From positions 248,001 through 312,000 of the forward strand of contig NZ_SSBK01000001.1 of NCBI RefSeq assembly GCF_004795035.1: a stretch of DNA of 64,000 nucleotides, written 5' to 3'. The notes under the pieces were generated by a model. That model made no database searches. It saw only the letters and a program-made list of their open reading frames with translations, and was not told where the DNA came from. Below, in pieces: positions 63,459 through 64,000 of the stretch. Source of the stretch: Streptomyces sp. A0958. Lineage in GTDB: Bacteria > Actinomycetota > Actinomycetes > Streptomycetales > Streptomycetaceae. Each line of letters opens with the position of its first letter. Position 1 is the stretch's first letter. Position numbers and translations under genes: made by a program.

Positions 63459-64000
63459 TCAGCCGAAGACCCGCTCAAGGACGACCGCTATCCCGTCGTC
63501 CTCGTTGGACAGGGTCACCTCGTCGGCCGCCGCGCGCAGCTCGGGATGGGCGTTGCCCATGGCGACCCCGTACCCGCAGCTGCGGAACATCGGCAGGTCG
63601 TTGGGCATGTCCCCGAAGGCGATCGCCGTGCCCGGGTCCACCCCCAACTCCTCGGCCGCCAGCGCGATCCCGACGCCCTTGTCCACCCCGTACGGCTGCA
63701 ACTCGACGGTCCCGGGCCCGGAGTGCGTCACGGTGGCGAGGTCCCCGACGACCGCCCGCGCCTCGGCGGCCAGCGCCTCGTCGGTGAGCTCCGGGTGCCG
63801 GATGAGCACCTTGACGACGGGCTCCGCCCACAGCTCGTCCCGGTGCCGGGTGCGCTGGGAGGGCAGCGTGGCGTGCGGCATCCGGTACCCGGGCTCGACC
63901 AGGGTCCGCCCATGTGCCCCGTCCTGATCGACGGCCGCGAAGACCTGCCCCACCTGCGCCTCGATCTTCCCGAGCGCCGCGTCGGCCGCTTCCCGGTCGA
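63459..64000 (-). CDS. Cof-type HAD-superfamily hydrolase, 3' part
   Basis: The frame stays open to the window edge at 64000, so only the last 180 residues are visible. Motif III lysine in YGVDKGVGIALAAEELG and motif IV GDMPNDLPMFRSCGYGVAMGNAHPEL identify the C2B-cap Cof subfamily (sugar-phosphate or nucleotide phosphatases). Motif I (DxDxT) lies outside. Convergent with the TetR gene, only 3 bp apart. Confidence 0.88.
   Translation of the reverse strand, partial: DREAADAALGKIEAQVGQVFAAVDQDGAHGRTLVEPGYRMPHATLPSQRTRHRDELWAEPVVKVLIRHPELTDEALAAEARAVVGDLATVTHSGPGTVELQPYGVDKGVGIALAAEELGVDPGTAIAFGDMPNDLPMFRSCGYGVAMGNAHPELRAAADEVTLSNEDDGIAVVLERVFG

Overview
The window is a very GC-rich stretch of actinobacterial chromosome, almost certainly Streptomyces. 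Evidence for this is the dense NNG/NNC coding, GTG and TTG starts, GTGA/ATGA overlaps, several probable leaderless transcripts, and Streptomyces-typical families (AfsR/SARP with NB-ARC and TPR, the WhiJ-like XRE + DUF397 + ATPase trio, DUF3152, a streptophobe-like membrane protein). From memory the core order (mqnA, mqnC, menG, geranylgeranyl-reductase family gene, nuoA-N, polyprenyl synthase) matches the conserved Streptomyces chromosome. No rRNA, tRNA, CRISPR, phage or intact insertion sequence was seen.

Layout. 1-8.5 kb: acyl-CoA catabolism genes (DUF35 protein, SCP-x/Ltp2-type thiolase, FadD-type ligase, amidohydrolase). They share a CTGACGGTTnGTCAG operator at 1283 and 7283. Between them lie a VapBC-type toxin-antitoxin pair and a large AfsR-like regulator followed by a 61-residue peptide gene with three NTHATS repeats. 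8.5-9.8 kb: a MerR regulator with a 19-bp-spacer promoter and a cold-shock gene whose leader holds a terminator-like hairpin. 10-15 kb: mqnA, a Ser/Thr kinase, mqnC and a metal-ligand-less amidohydrolase-like protein, then a minisatellite. 15-26 kb is an accessory block of exported proteins: two adjacent DUF3152 paralogues, a one-domain LuxR protein, two lipoproteins, two crystallin-like secreted proteins, a phosphodiester glycosidase and a MacAB-like efflux operon, with menG embedded. 26-34 kb: a zinc-ribbon membrane protein, a probable menaquinone reductase, the WhiJ-like trio and an NlpC/P60 cell-wall hydrolase. 34.5-50.7 kb: the complete 14-gene nuo operon for complex I, ending in a strong hairpin. 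50.7-64 kb: RecQ-type helicase, fumarylacetoacetase, a peptide transporter plus peptidase-like hydrolase, a polyprenyl diphosphate synthase, a LolA-like envelope protein, an ABC exporter, a TetR regulator and the 3' part of a HAD phosphatase.

How it fits together. MqnA and MqnC make the naphthoquinone head group by the futalosine route. The polyprenyl synthase at 58 kb is a candidate for the side chain, MenG methylates the ring, and the reductase at 28.8 kb is a candidate for partial saturation of the chain. NuoA-N is the main consumer of that quinone. A near-consensus Rex-type site (TGTGA-N6-TCACA) sits about 80 bp before nuoA, and upstream of it three AGATCAC heptamers are spaced by multiples of 11 bp.

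The best candidate for an undescribed system is the AfsR-like NB-ARC/TPR regulator with its downstream repeat peptide (3733-7087). Next are the pseudo-amidohydrolase directly after mqnC and the phased heptamer array before nuoA. All functional calls come from reading motifs by eye; no database search was run.
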